Source: DATHSN01 sp035464115
GTDB taxonomy: Bacteria; Actinomycetota; Acidimicrobiia; Acidimicrobiales; SKKL01
Reading direction: 5' to 3'
Assembly (NCBI GenBank): GCA_035464115.1
Contig: DATHSN010000021.1
Location: 1-37,186 of the forward strand
Length of the DNA: 37,186 bases
Shown one piece after another: positions 1 through 8,309 of the stretch. Position 1 is the stretch's first letter. Each line of letters starts with the position of its first letter. Below the pieces are notes generated by a model that saw only the letters and a program-made list of their open reading frames with translations, made no database searches and was not told the DNA's origin. Both the position numbers and the translations under genes were made by a program.

Positions 1-582
1 GTGGCCACCGCCCCCGCCGCTGCGGCGCCCGCCGCCGCCGGCGCGGTCGCCACCGCCGCGCCGCCGCCCGCCGCCACCGGCCCGGGTGGGCACACCCAGC
101 GACTGCTCACGGTCGTGAAGTCGGGCTCCATCCAGGACGTCAAGGCCACCCCGGTCGACAAGGTGCACACCTGGCCGCACCTGCTCGCCGTCGAGTTCGT
201 CGCCGCTCTCGCCATCACCGCGTTCACGCTGATCTTCTCGGTCTTCGTGAACGCGCCGCTGCTCACCCTGGCCAACCTGAACCAGACGCCGAACCCGTCG
301 AAGGCCCCCTGGTACTTCCTCGGCCTGCAGGAGCTGCTCACCATGTTCCACCCGATGGTCGCCGGCGTGACCATCCCCGGTGTGGCGCTGTTCCTCTTGA
401 TCCTCGCCCCGTACATCGACCGCAACCCGTCCAACAAGCCCGAGGACCGCAAGTTCGCGGTGTCGCTGTTCACCGTGCACCTGATGTTCTGGGCCGTCCT
501 CACGCTCATCGGCTCGTTCTTCCGAGGCCCCGGGTTCAACTTCGTGTTCCCCTGGAGCGAAGGGTTGTTCTTCGAGCTGTGA
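1..582 (+). CDS. Cytochrome b C-terminal domain protein (subunit IV-like), bc complex
   Basis: Membrane subunit carrying the C-terminal half of cytochrome b, which forms part of the quinol oxidation (Qo) site. The 193-residue reading has an Ala/Pro-rich start (1-30), then three membrane segments (about 61-83, 122-139, 152-173), as in a split cytochrome b or plastid subunit IV. The Qo motif position reads APWY (102-105) where high-potential enzymes have PEWY. The haem-binding N-terminal half is not in the window and presumably lies just upstream. The first base of the window is the GTG of this reading, so the start is uncertain: the gene may begin here or continue further 5'. It is followed after 43 bases by the Rieske gene, which supports a bc-complex operon. 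The family call is firm; the N-terminus is not. Confidence 0.85.
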   Translation: MATAPAAAAPAAAGAVATAAPPPAATGPGGHTQRLLTVVKSGSIQDVKATPVDKVHTWPHLLAVEFVAALAITAFTLIFSVFVNAPLLTLANLNQTPNPSKAPWYFLGLQELLTMFHPMVAGVTIPGVALFLLILAPYIDRNPSNKPEDRKFAVSLFTVHLMFWAVLTLIGSFFRGPGFNFVFPWSEGLFFEL

Positions 583-625
583 TCCCCCACGCGACCACCC
601 GCCCCCGTGCGGGAGGAGGCCACCC

Positions 626-1477
626 ATGATCATCGCCGTCGCCATCGCCGTGCTGGTGGTGCTCGCCGGCATCGCCGTCATCGCGGCCAGCCGTCGACGC
701 GACACCGACCTCGCGGTCGGCGAGCTGTCCCGCGAGACGCGCCGTCGTGACCGCAGCCAGCCCGCCGACACCGCCGACGCGGCCGTCACCGGGCGCCAGG
801 TCGAGCGCGCCGCGGTCGCCCAGCGCACCGCGTCCACCGATGTCGTCAAGGTCGAGGCGGCCCCGCCGGCGCCCTACGTCCCGCCCGATCCCGAGACCAT
901 CGGGGTGAGCCGCCGCCAGTTCTTCAACCGGTCCATCGTGGCCTTCTTCGGCCTGGGCCTGGCCGGCTTCGGCACCGCTGTCGTGGCCTTCCTCTGGCCC
1001 CAGGGCGGGGGCGGGTTCGGGTCGCGCATCTCGCTCGGACCGGTGGCCGAGGTCACCGCGGCCATCCGCGGCGCCAACGGCTTCCTCTACGTCCCCGAGG
1101 GCCGCATGTGGGTCACCGAGTACCCGACCGACGCCGTAACCAAGGCCGAGGCCGTCTACTCCGAGCCCGAGCTCGCCGGCATGCGCGCCGGGCTGATCGC
1201 CCTGTGGCAGACGTGCCCCCACCTCGGCTGCCGGGTGCCCGAGTGCGTCTCGTCGCAGTGGTTCGAGTGCCCCTGCCACGGCTCGCAGTACAACCGGGTG
1301 GGAGAGAAGAAGGGCGGTCCGGCGCCGCGCGGCATGGACCGCTTCGCCATGGAGGTGTCCGACGGCAACTTCATCGTCGACACCGGCAACATCATCGCGG
1401 GCCCCGCCATCGGCACGAACACCACCGGCCAGGAGGCCGAGGGCCCGAACTGCCTCAGCGACGCTGGTGGCCACTGA
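626..1477 (+). CDS. Rieske [2Fe-2S] iron-sulfur protein of the bc complex
   Basis: High-potential 2Fe-2S subunit that takes one electron from quinol at the Qo site and passes it to cytochrome c. The 283-residue protein has both Rieske boxes: CPHLGC (Cys197, His199, Cys202) and CPCHGS (Cys215, Cys217, His218). Cys197/His199/Cys215/His218 should bind the cluster and Cys202-Cys217 form the disulfide. There are two hydrophobic segments: residues 1-21, then an Arg-rich stretch, and 105-124 preceded by SRRQFF (95-100), a twin-arginine motif. This suggests an internal Tat-targeted helix with the cluster domain outside the cytoplasm, as known for actinobacterial Rieske proteins. An AGGAGG-like site lies just before the ATG. 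It sits between the cytochrome b and cytochrome c genes. Confidence 0.95.
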   Translation: MIIAVAIAVLVVLAGIAVIAASRRRDTDLAVGELSRETRRRDRSQPADTADAAVTGRQVERAAVAQRTASTDVVKVEAAPPAPYVPPDPETIGVSRRQFFNRSIVAFFGLGLAGFGTAVVAFLWPQGGGGFGSRISLGPVAEVTAAIRGANGFLYVPEGRMWVTEYPTDAVTKAEAVYSEPELAGMRAGLIALWQTCPHLGCRVPECVSSQWFECPCHGSQYNRVGEKKGGPAPRGMDRFAMEVSDGNFIVDTGNIIAGPAIGTNTTGQEAEGPNCLSDAGGH

Positions 1478-1481
1478 TCCC

Positions 1482-2540
1482 ATGGAGAACCTGTCCGTGA
1501 CCGACCTCGCCGCGCCCGCCATGGTGCTCGCCAGCACCCAGCGGACCATCGGCATCGTCATCGTCGTCCTGCTCGTGGCCGCGGCCATCGTGCTGCTGTG
1601 GTTCAACAGCCGCACCGCCCGCCCCGAGCTGGGCGCCGAGATCGAGCTGGCCCCGAACCGCAAGCCCTACTACGACGACGAGGTCCTCGAGTCGAAGGTC
1701 CTCGACCGGGTGCTCGGCATCGCGCTGGTGCTGCTCGCCATCGTGGCGGTGGGTCTGCCCATCTACTGGCTGGCCGAGCCCGGCCGTCAGTCCGGTGCGG
1801 TCGACAACTTCGAGGACACCTTCATCGGGCGCGGTGAGGGCCTGTTCGCCTCCTCCCAGGCCGGTGGTCTGGGCTGCGCCGACTGCCACGGCGCCGGGGG
1901 CGGCGGCGGCGTCGCCACCCACATCCTCCTCGACTCCGACGGCGAGTTCGTGGCCCAGGTCAGCTGGCAGTCGCCGGCGCTCAACACGGTGCTGCTGCGA
2001 CACGACCGCTCCGAGGTCGAGTTCGTCTTGAACTACGGCCGTCCGGGCACCCCGATGGCGGCGTGGGGCGCGCCGGGTGGCGGCCCGCTCACCACCCAGC
2101 AGATCGACAACCTCATCGACTACATGGAGTCGATCACCATCGAGCCGGAAGCAGCCCAGGCCGCGGTCACCGGCGAGATCGAGCGCTCGCTCGAGGCCGG
2201 CGAGTTCGCCGACCTCGGCGAGGCCACCTTCAACGTCGGGCTCAACAGCGGCTTCGCCGGCGGCGCCTACTCCTGCGGGCGCTGCCACACCAAGGGCTGG
2301 TCCTACGGCGATCCCCAGGAGGCCGGCGGCGGCGGGCCCATCGGCTTCTCGCTGGTCGACGGCGCCACCCTGCGGCGCTTCCCCACCGCCGAGGAGCACG
2401 CCGAGTTCATCGCGGCCGGCTCCGATTTCGGTGTCGGCTACGGGGTGAACGGGCAGGGCTCGGGCCGCATGCCCGGCTTCGGTGAGATGCTCACCGAAGA
2501 GCAGATCGAGGCCGTCGTCGCGTACGAGCGGGAGATGTGA
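1482..2540 (+). CDS. Membrane-anchored dihaem cytochrome c
   Basis: Electron acceptor of the bc complex, carrying two c-type haems. Numbered from ATG 1482 (352 residues) it has two membrane helices (about 23-41 and 78-98), a cytoplasmic-type linker between them, then an exported region with CADCH (132-136) and CGRCH (265-269) haem-attachment motifs. Candidate axial methionines are Met192 in GTPMAAWG and Met330 in GRMPGFGE. The second helix would place both haems outside the cytoplasm. An in-frame GTG at 1467 overlaps the Rieske stop and would add five residues; no ribosome site clearly decides between them. The helices lie at the N-terminus, unlike mycobacterial QcrC with its C-terminal anchor, so I give no symbol. 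The gene overlaps the next one by one base. Confidence 0.88.
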   Translation: MENLSVTDLAAPAMVLASTQRTIGIVIVVLLVAAAIVLLWFNSRTARPELGAEIELAPNRKPYYDDEVLESKVLDRVLGIALVLLAIVAVGLPIYWLAEPGRQSGAVDNFEDTFIGRGEGLFASSQAGGLGCADCHGAGGGGGVATHILLDSDGEFVAQVSWQSPALNTVLLRHDRSEVEFVLNYGRPGTPMAAWGAPGGGPLTTQQIDNLIDYMESITIEPEAAQAAVTGEIERSLEAGEFADLGEATFNVGLNSGFAGGAYSCGRCHTKGWSYGDPQEAGGGGPIGFSLVDGATLRRFPTAEEHAEFIAAGSDFGVGYGVNGQGSGRMPGFGEMLTEEQIEAVVAYEREM

Positions 2541-3334
2541 TGAGCACCATCGACTTCGTCCTGGCCGCCATCTCCTGGGAACCCGAGATCCGTGGCGCCA
2601 CCGCGGTGGCCATCGGCTTCGTGGTGCTCTGCGGCTCGGTCTACCTGCTGCTCGCCACCAACAGCGGCGCTCGCACGGGCCTGCTCCTCGCCCTGGCCGG
2701 CCTCTTCGGCTGGTGCGCCATCATGGGCGCCATCTGGTGGGTCTACGGCATCGGCTGGCGGGGTGAGGACCCCAGCTGGCAGGCGCTCGAGATCAACTTC
2801 GGCGACCTGTCCGCCGCGGTCACCGAATCGGTGAGCAGCGACCCCGACCTCAGCACATGGGAGCCGATCCTGCCGGCCGACGGCGCGTTCGGCGAGCTGC
2901 AGGCCGCCGCCGACGAAGCCCTCACCGAGGCCGGTGTGTTCGAGCCCGGCGAGTACATCCTGATCGAGAACGGTGTGTTCCGCACCGGCGGCAAGGCCGA
3001 GCGCTCCGGCGACTCCGCCATCGATCGCGTCACCCACCGCATCACCAGCACGCTGCAGATCACCCACCCGCCGCGCTACGGCATCGTCGAGGTCCGCCAG
3101 GTCGTCGACCAGGGCCCGATCGAGCCCGGTCAGGCACCACCGACGCCCATCGCCGACGAGAGCCAGCCCATCGTGTCGGTCATCTTCGAGCGCGACCTCG
3201 GCAACCGGCGTTTCACGCCGGCGGCGTTCACCGTGTTCTCGGCCATCGTGTTCGGCATCATCGCCAACGTGTTGCACCGTCGCGACCTCGCCGAGGCCGA
3301 GAACCGGGCCCGCACCGAACCCGCGGAGGTCTGA
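2540..3334 (+). CDS. Membrane protein of unknown function between the bc and nuo genes
   Basis: I do not recognise a named family. The 264-residue product has two N-terminal membrane helices (about 18-39 and 45-71, the second rich in Trp and Gly), a hydrophilic domain of about 150 residues (72-224), and a C-terminal helix (227-246) followed by a charged tail. It has no Cys-His haem motif and no Fe-S motif. The start is the ATG at 2540 that shares a base with the upstream TGA; a GGGAG site lies six bases before it. Its place, translationally coupled to the cytochrome c gene and followed two bases later by nuoA, suggests an accessory or supercomplex-linking subunit of the respiratory chain, but this is inferred from context only. 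Confidence 0.7.
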   Translation: MSTIDFVLAAISWEPEIRGATAVAIGFVVLCGSVYLLLATNSGARTGLLLALAGLFGWCAIMGAIWWVYGIGWRGEDPSWQALEINFGDLSAAVTESVSSDPDLSTWEPILPADGAFGELQAAADEALTEAGVFEPGEYILIENGVFRTGGKAERSGDSAIDRVTHRITSTLQITHPPRYGIVEVRQVVDQGPIEPGQAPPTPIADESQPIVSVIFERDLGNRRFTPAAFTVFSAIVFGIIANVLHRRDLAEAENRARTEPAEV

Positions 3335-3336
3335 GC

Positions 3337-3801
3337 GTGGGCCAGTACCTGCCGATCGTCGTGATGGCGGTGCTGGCCGTTGCGTTCGGCGCGGTCAGCG
3401 TGCTGATGTCGCGGATGCTGGCGCCCCGTCGCGCCACCGAGGTGAAGTCGTCGCCCTACGAGAGCGGCATCGTGCCCCAGCAGGGGCCGCCGGAGCGCTT
3501 CCCGGTGCGCTTCTACCTGATCGCCATGATCTTCGTGGTCTTCGACATCGAGGTGATCTTCCTCTACCCGTTCGCCACGGTGTACCGCGAGCTCTCGCTG
3601 TTCGGCCTGGTCGCCATCTTGATCTTCGCCGTGGCCGTGTTCGAGTCGTTCGTGTACCTCCTGTCGAAGGGTGCCCTCGACTGGGGTCCGGCCTCCTACA
3701 GCCGGCGCAGCGACGTCGTCGATCCCGGCCGCACCGCCACGACCACGATCCGCCGGGTCGGCCTCGAGGGTCGCGAGCCCACGGGGGAGGTGGCCGCCTG
3801 A
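3337..3801 (+). CDS. nuoA: NADH-quinone oxidoreductase subunit A (cluster 1)
   Basis: Small membrane subunit of complex I next to the quinone site (ND3 homologue). The 154-residue protein has three helices, the loop motif YESGIV, and the family stretch FDIEVIFLYPFA. It is about 30 residues longer than usual because of a polar, Arg/Thr-rich C-terminal tail after the third helix. The start is GTG 3337, two bases after the upstream stop, with GGAGG (3325-3329) at good spacing. Its TGA overlaps the nuoB ATG. It is the first gene of the complete 14-gene complex I cluster and seems to be transcribed with the bc genes, since no room for a promoter exists before it. Confidence 0.93.
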   Translation: MGQYLPIVVMAVLAVAFGAVSVLMSRMLAPRRATEVKSSPYESGIVPQQGPPERFPVRFYLIAMIFVVFDIEVIFLYPFATVYRELSLFGLVAILIFAVAVFESFVYLLSKGALDWGPASYSRRSDVVDPGRTATTTIRRVGLEGREPTGEVAA

Positions 3802-4385
3802 TGCCCGAGCCCGGAGGTTTCCTCGACCGCGGCTTCGAGGGCCTGCAGCACAACTTCATCACCGGCAAGCTCGAAGACGTCGTGCGCTGGTCGCGGGCCC
3901 GCAGCTCGTGGCCGGCCCAGTTCGGCCTGGCGTGCTGCGCCATCGAGATGATGGCCACCGGCGGTCCCCACTACGACATCGCCCGCTACGGCATGGAGGT
4001 CTTCCGGGCCTCACCCCGCCAGGCCGACGTGATGATCGTGGCCGGGCGGGTCAGCCAGAAGATGGCCCCGGTGCTGCGCCAGATCTACGACCAGATGATG
4101 GAGCCCAAGTGGGTGATCTCCATGGGCGTCTGCGCGTCGAGCGGCGGCATGTTCAACAACTACGCCATCGTCCAGGGCGTCGACCAGATCGTCCCGGTCG
4201 ACGTCTACGCCCCCGGGTGCCCCCCGGGCCCCGAGACGCTGCTGCACTCCATCCTCACCATGCACGACAAGATCCAGACCGGTGAGCTGCTGCGTCGCCG
4301 TGAGTCCACCGGCGCGGGCGCCGGGCTGGTGGTCGACCAGCTCGACGGCCAGACCGACACCGCTGTCGCCCTCGGACGGCGCTGA
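3801..4385 (+). CDS. nuoB: NADH-quinone oxidoreductase subunit B (cluster 1), N2 cluster
   Basis: Peripheral-arm subunit that binds the terminal [4Fe-4S] cluster N2, the direct electron donor to quinone. The 194-residue protein has the expected four cysteines: the tandem pair Cys45-Cys46 in GLACCAIEM, Cys111 in GVCASSGG and Cys140 in PGCPPGPE. ASPRQADVMIV and the quinone-site loop are also present. A polar tail of about 30 residues follows the conserved domain. ATG 3801 overlaps the nuoA stop (TGATG), and nuoC begins two bases after its own stop. Compared with the second copy at 19379 it has PPGPE rather than PPRPE. Confidence 0.96.
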   Translation: MPEPGGFLDRGFEGLQHNFITGKLEDVVRWSRARSSWPAQFGLACCAIEMMATGGPHYDIARYGMEVFRASPRQADVMIVAGRVSQKMAPVLRQIYDQMMEPKWVISMGVCASSGGMFNNYAIVQGVDQIVPVDVYAPGCPPGPETLLHSILTMHDKIQTGELLRRRESTGAGAGLVVDQLDGQTDTAVALGRR

Positions 4386-4387
4386 CC

Positions 4388-4927
4388 ATGGCCGACGACA
4401 CCACGCCCACCGACGCGTCCGACGACGCTCGTGATCCCGAGCACGAGGTCGAGACCCTCCACGGGGCCCCGGTCACCCGCCCCCGCGGCGAGCTGGTGCT
4501 GCACCCGTCACGCGACACCTACCTCGACGTGGTGTCGGCGCTCACCGAGTCCGGCTACCTGATGTGCCTCGACGTCACCGCCGCCGACTACCTCCGCCAT
4601 CCCGGCCGCACCGATCTCCCCCCCGGGGTCGAGCCCGAGCGCTTCGAGCTCGTCGTGATGATGATCGACCACGTGGCGCGCTCACGGGTGCGCCTGCGGG
4701 TGCAGGTGCCGGCCGACGACCCCGTCGTGGCGTCGCTCTACCCGCTGCACCCGGGCACCGAGGCGCCCGAGCGTGAGGTCTACGACCTGTTCGGGATCGT
4801 GTTCGAGGGCCACCCCGACCTCACCCGCATCCTGATGCCCGAGGACTGGCAGGGCCATCCGCTGCGTCGCGACTACGCGATCGGCCGGATCCCGGTGCAG
4901 TTCAAGGGCGCTCCGTCGGCACCGTGA
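4388..4927 (+). CDS. nuoC: NADH-quinone oxidoreductase subunit C (cluster 1)
   Basis: 30-kDa-type peripheral subunit that packs against NuoD and NuoB near the quinone site and holds no cofactor. The 179-residue protein has the family signature toward its C-terminus: EREVYDLFGIVFEGHPDL, then LMPEDWQGHPLRRDY. The N-terminal 35 residues are acidic and polar and not part of the conserved fold. NuoC and NuoD are separate genes here, unlike the fused NuoCD of E. coli. It starts at ATG 4388, two bases after the nuoB stop, and is followed after ten bases by nuoD. Confidence 0.95.
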   Translation: MADDTTPTDASDDARDPEHEVETLHGAPVTRPRGELVLHPSRDTYLDVVSALTESGYLMCLDVTAADYLRHPGRTDLPPGVEPERFELVVMMIDHVARSRVRLRVQVPADDPVVASLYPLHPGTEAPEREVYDLFGIVFEGHPDLTRILMPEDWQGHPLRRDYAIGRIPVQFKGAPSAP

Positions 4928-4937
4928 GGTCCGCACC

Positions 4938-6263
4938 ATGACCATGACCCGAGACGATCGCGGCACCAACCAGGGTGCCCAGGAGATGCTCGCGGCGTCG
5001 CGCACCAGCGCCATCGAGGGCTTGCGCGAGCGCGGCGCGGTGCTGCGCATGTCCGAAGCCGAGGCCGCCGCGCTCGAAGCCCAGTCCACCGAGGGCGACG
5101 GCGACACCATGATCCTCAACATGGGGCCCCAGCACCCCAGCACCCACGGGGTGCTGCGCCTCATGCTCGAGCTGCGGGGCGAGTCGATCGTGCGCACCAA
5201 GCCGATCATCGGGTACCTCCACACCGGCATGGAGAAGACCGCCGAGGACCTCACGTACCTCCAGGGCGCCACCAACGTCACCCGGATGGACTACGCCTCG
5301 CCCTTCTTCAACGAGCTGGTGTTCTCCCTCGCCACCGAGGAGCTGCTCGGCATCGAGGTCCCCGAGCGGGCCACCTGGATCCGCATGCTCATGGCCGAGC
5401 TCAACCGGGCCGCCTCGCACCTGTTGTTCATGGCCACCAACGGCATGGACCTCGGCGCGGTGTCGATGATGCTCTACGGCTGGCGCGAGCGCGAAGAGGT
5501 GCTGCGCTTCTTCGAGATGGTCACCGGCCTGCGGATGAACCACAACTACATCCGCCCGGGGGGTGTGGCCGCCGACCTGCCCGACGGCTGGCGCGACGAG
5601 GTGCTGCGCCTGCTCGACATGATCCCGCCCCGCCTCGACGAGTACGACACCCTCCTCACCGGCCAGCCCATCTGGCGGGGTCGCCTCCAGGGCGTCGGCG
5701 TGCTGAGCACCGAGGAGGCCCTGGCGCTCGGCACCACCGGTCCGCTCCTGCGCTCCACCGGCTACGCCTGGGACCTGCGCCGCGACATGCCCTACCTCGC
5801 CTACGACCAGGTCGAGTTCGACGTCATCGTCGGCACCTACGGCGACTGCTTCGACCGCTACGCCATCCGCCTGGCCGAGATCCGCGAGTCGCTGCGCATC
5901 GTGCGCCAGATCCTCGACCAGATGCCCTCGGGCGACTACCGGGTCCAGGACAAGAAGGTCACCCCGCCGCCGCGGGCCCGCATCGACGAGTCGATGGAGG
6001 CCCTGATCCACCACTTCAAGATCTTCACCGAGGGCTTCAAGGTGCCCGAGGGCGAGGTCTACGTGGCCATCGAGTCCCCCCGCGGCGAGCTCGGCTGCTA
6101 CATCGTGTCCGACGGCTCCGCCAAGCCCATGCGCATGCACATCCGGGGGCCGAGCTTCATCAACCTGCAGACCCTGCCCCACCTCATGCACGACCGGTTC
6201 ATCGCCGACGCGGTCGCGATCATCTCCTCGGTCGACCCCATCCTCGGCGAGGTCGACCGATGA
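4938..6263 (+). CDS. nuoD: NADH-quinone oxidoreductase subunit D (cluster 1)
   Basis: 49-kDa-type subunit forming most of the quinone-binding chamber beside cluster N2. The 441-residue protein has an N-terminal extension of about 55 residues, then GPQHPSTHG (His66, His70), RMDYASPFF with the quinone-binding Tyr119, MDLGA with Asp171, and the C-terminal SSVDPILGEVDR. Two positions differ from the mitochondrial protein: the HRG motif reads HTG (Thr96), as in some bacteria, and the position of the redox-Bohr histidine (Yarrowia His226) is Asn201 followed by His202. Tyr119, His70 and Asp171 are intact, so normal quinone chemistry is expected. ATG 4938 has GAGG ten bases upstream; ATG 4944 is an alternative. 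Confidence 0.96.
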   Translation: MTMTRDDRGTNQGAQEMLAASRTSAIEGLRERGAVLRMSEAEAAALEAQSTEGDGDTMILNMGPQHPSTHGVLRLMLELRGESIVRTKPIIGYLHTGMEKTAEDLTYLQGATNVTRMDYASPFFNELVFSLATEELLGIEVPERATWIRMLMAELNRAASHLLFMATNGMDLGAVSMMLYGWREREEVLRFFEMVTGLRMNHNYIRPGGVAADLPDGWRDEVLRLLDMIPPRLDEYDTLLTGQPIWRGRLQGVGVLSTEEALALGTTGPLLRSTGYAWDLRRDMPYLAYDQVEFDVIVGTYGDCFDRYAIRLAEIRESLRIVRQILDQMPSGDYRVQDKKVTPPPRARIDESMEALIHHFKIFTEGFKVPEGEVYVAIESPRGELGCYIVSDGSAKPMRMHIRGPSFINLQTLPHLMHDRFIADAVAIISSVDPILGEVDR

Positions 6264-6282
6264 CCCCCTCGGGAGCCCGCTG

Positions 6283-6903
6283 ATGGCCCGCCTCTCCGAC
6301 GCCAACGTCGTTCGCGCCCGCGAGATCATCGCTCGTTACCCGCGCCCGAAGTCGGCGTTGATCCCGCTCGTCCACATCGCCCAGGAGCAGGACGGCTGGG
6401 TCACCGACGACGCCATGCGGCACATCGCCGAGCTCATCGGTGTCACCCCGGCCGAGGTCCTCGGCACGGCGAGCTTCTACGAGATGTTCAAGTTCCACCC
6501 GGTGGGCCGCTACGTCATCAACGTCTGCGGCACCATGTCGTGCGCGCTGCTCGGGGCCCACGACCTCATCGAGCACGCCGAGGAGAAGCTCGGCGTGCGC
6601 GCCGGCGGCACCACCCCCGACGGCATGTTCACCCTCGAGCGCGCCGAGTGCCAGGCGGCCTGCACCGAGGCCCCGACGCTGCAGGTGAACTACCGGTTCC
6701 GCTACCGGGTCACCCCCGAGAGCTTCGACGCCCTGGTCGACGACCTCGCCGCCGGGCGCCTCGCCGACGAGATCCCCGACCACGGCACCCTCGCCCGGGT
6801 GCGCCAGTCGATCCCCGCCGACCGCTTCGTCGGGCCCGAGCCGCCCGAGGCGGTCACCGGCCCGCCGGCGTGGATCCCCACCGACGAGGAGACCCCGGGA
6901 TGA
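6283..6903 (+). CDS. nuoE: NADH-quinone oxidoreductase subunit E (cluster 1), [2Fe-2S] N1a
   Basis: Subunit of the NADH-oxidising module; it holds the [2Fe-2S] cluster N1a next to the flavin of NuoF. The 206-residue thioredoxin-like protein has the four expected cysteines in two pairs: Cys82 and Cys87 (VCGTMSC) and Cys123 and Cys127 (ECQAAC). The N-terminal helical part has ASFYEMFKF. A Pro/Glu-rich C-terminal extension of about 45 residues follows the fold. ATG 6283 is preceded by GGGAG. The last base of the gene lies within the ATGA overlap with nuoF. Only cluster 1 carries nuoE, nuoF and nuoG, so this complex can use NADH. Confidence 0.95.
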   Translation: MARLSDANVVRAREIIARYPRPKSALIPLVHIAQEQDGWVTDDAMRHIAELIGVTPAEVLGTASFYEMFKFHPVGRYVINVCGTMSCALLGAHDLIEHAEEKLGVRAGGTTPDGMFTLERAECQAACTEAPTLQVNYRFRYRVTPESFDALVDDLAAGRLADEIPDHGTLARVRQSIPADRFVGPEPPEAVTGPPAWIPTDEETPG

Positions 6904-8309
6904 CCCTCACCGGCACCACCTACCCCCACGCGGTGGGCTACGTCGCCGGCGACCGCCCGATGATCGTCACCGAGCGGTTCCAGTACGACGACAGCTACAC
7001 CCTCGAGCGCTACGAGGCCACCGGCGGCTACGCCGGTCTGCGCGCCGCGCTGGCCAAGGCCCCCCAGGAGGTCCACGACGAGGTCCGGGCCTCCACCCTG
7101 CTCGGTCGGGGCGGCGCCGGCTTCCCCGCCGGCGTCAAGTGGGGCCTCACGCCCGCCGACACCTGGCCCCGCTACCTCGTCGTCAACGGCGACGAGAGCG
7201 AGCCGGGCACCTACAAGGACCGCCTCCTCATGGAGCGCGATCCCCACCAGCTCATCGAGGGCTCCCTCATCGCCTGCTACGCGGTGGGTCTGTCGCAGTG
7301 CTTCCTCTACGTCCGCGGCGAGATGGCACTGGCCCAGGAGCGCCTGGCCACCGCCCTCAACGAGGCCTACGCCGCCGGCTACATCGGCAAGAACATCCTC
7401 GGCACCGACTTCTCCATCGACGTGGTGCTGCACTGGGGGGCCGGCGCCTACGTGGTGGGCGAGGAGACCGCGCTCATCGAGAGCCTCGAGGGCAACCGGG
7501 GCATGCCCCGCCTCAAGCCCCCGTTCTTCCCCGCCGCCATCGGGCTCTACGGCAAGCCCACCATCGTCAACAACGTCGAGACGCTGTCGAACCTGCCGTG
7601 GATCGCCCGCCACGGCGCCGAGGCCTACACCGCCATCGGCACCGAGACGTCGCCGGGCACCCGCATGATCGCGGTGTCGGGTCACGTCGAGCGCCCGGGC
7701 GTCTACGAGATCATCAACGGCTCCACCACCTTCCGCGACCTCCTCTACGCCGACGAGTTCTGCGGCGGCATCCGCGACGGCAACGAGCTCAAGGCGTTCG
7801 TCCCCGGCGGCGGCTCCGCGCCGTGGTTCCTCCCCGACCAGCTCGACCTGCCCTTCGAGTCGCGGCCGGTGGGCGCCGCGGGTTCCATGCTCGGCTCGGG
7901 CGCGGTGATGGTGATGGACGAGACCACCGACATCCCCGCCGCCGCGCTCACGCTGTGCCGCTTCTACGCCCACGAGTCGTGCGGCAAGTGCGTCCCGTGC
8001 CGCGAGGGCGGCACCTGGCTCGAGCGGGTCCTCACCCGCATCGTCGACGGTCACGGCCGGCCCAGCGACCTCAAGCTGTTGCTCGAGATCGGCGAGAGCA
8101 TCTGCCCGGGCGACTTCCCCCACGCGTCGAGCGAGCGCCTCGGCATCGGGTCGTCGCCGTTCCCCTACAAGATGACCACGATCTGCTTCGTGGGGCCGTC
8201 GGCGTTCGCGCCCGTGCACTCGGCGCTCACGCTGTTCCCCGAGGAGTTCGAGGCCCGCATCACCCGCCGCGACTCGATCCCGGTCGCCGTCGCCGGAGGA
8301 GGGGCATGA
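6900..8309 (+). CDS. nuoF: NADH-quinone oxidoreductase subunit F (cluster 1), NADH/FMN/N3
   Basis: Catalytic subunit that binds NADH and FMN and holds the [4Fe-4S] cluster N3. In 469 residues it has the glycine-rich nucleotide motif GRGGAGFPAGVKW (69-81), the FMN motif GAGAYVVGEETALIE (180-194) and the N3 ligands Cys361, Cys364 and Cys367 in ESCGKCVPCREG, with the fourth, Cys429, in TTICFVGPSA. Between the third and fourth ligands the protein has a loop (ICPGDFPH...) longer than in E. coli, which I believe is common in actinobacterial NuoF. ATG 6900 overlaps the nuoE stop and the gene ends inside the nuoG start, so translation of E, F and G is coupled. Confidence 0.96.
   Translation: MTLTGTTYPHAVGYVAGDRPMIVTERFQYDDSYTLERYEATGGYAGLRAALAKAPQEVHDEVRASTLLGRGGAGFPAGVKWGLTPADTWPRYLVVNGDESEPGTYKDRLLMERDPHQLIEGSLIACYAVGLSQCFLYVRGEMALAQERLATALNEAYAAGYIGKNILGTDFSIDVVLHWGAGAYVVGEETALIESLEGNRGMPRLKPPFFPAAIGLYGKPTIVNNVETLSNLPWIARHGAEAYTAIGTETSPGTRMIAVSGHVERPGVYEIINGSTTFRDLLYADEFCGGIRDGNELKAFVPGGGSAPWFLPDQLDLPFESRPVGAAGSMLGSGAVMVMDETTDIPAAALTLCRFYAHESCGKCVPCREGGTWLERVLTRIVDGHGRPSDLKLLLEIGESICPGDFPHASSERLGIGSSPFPYKMTTICFVGPSAFAPVHSALTLFPEEFEARITRRDSIPVAVAGGGA

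Noticed and set aside
3457..3474. Serine in place of the ND3 loop cysteine (YESG) as a special trait of NuoA
   Set aside because: Both NuoA copies have it and serine is common here in bacterial NuoA (E. coli has FESG), so it is not noteworthy.
7139..8305. N-terminal extension of NuoG1 upstream of 8306
   Set aside because: The frame is open into nuoF but the translation is Arg/Pro-rich with no homology; ATG 8306 with the nuoF overlap begins exactly at the ferredoxin-like domain.
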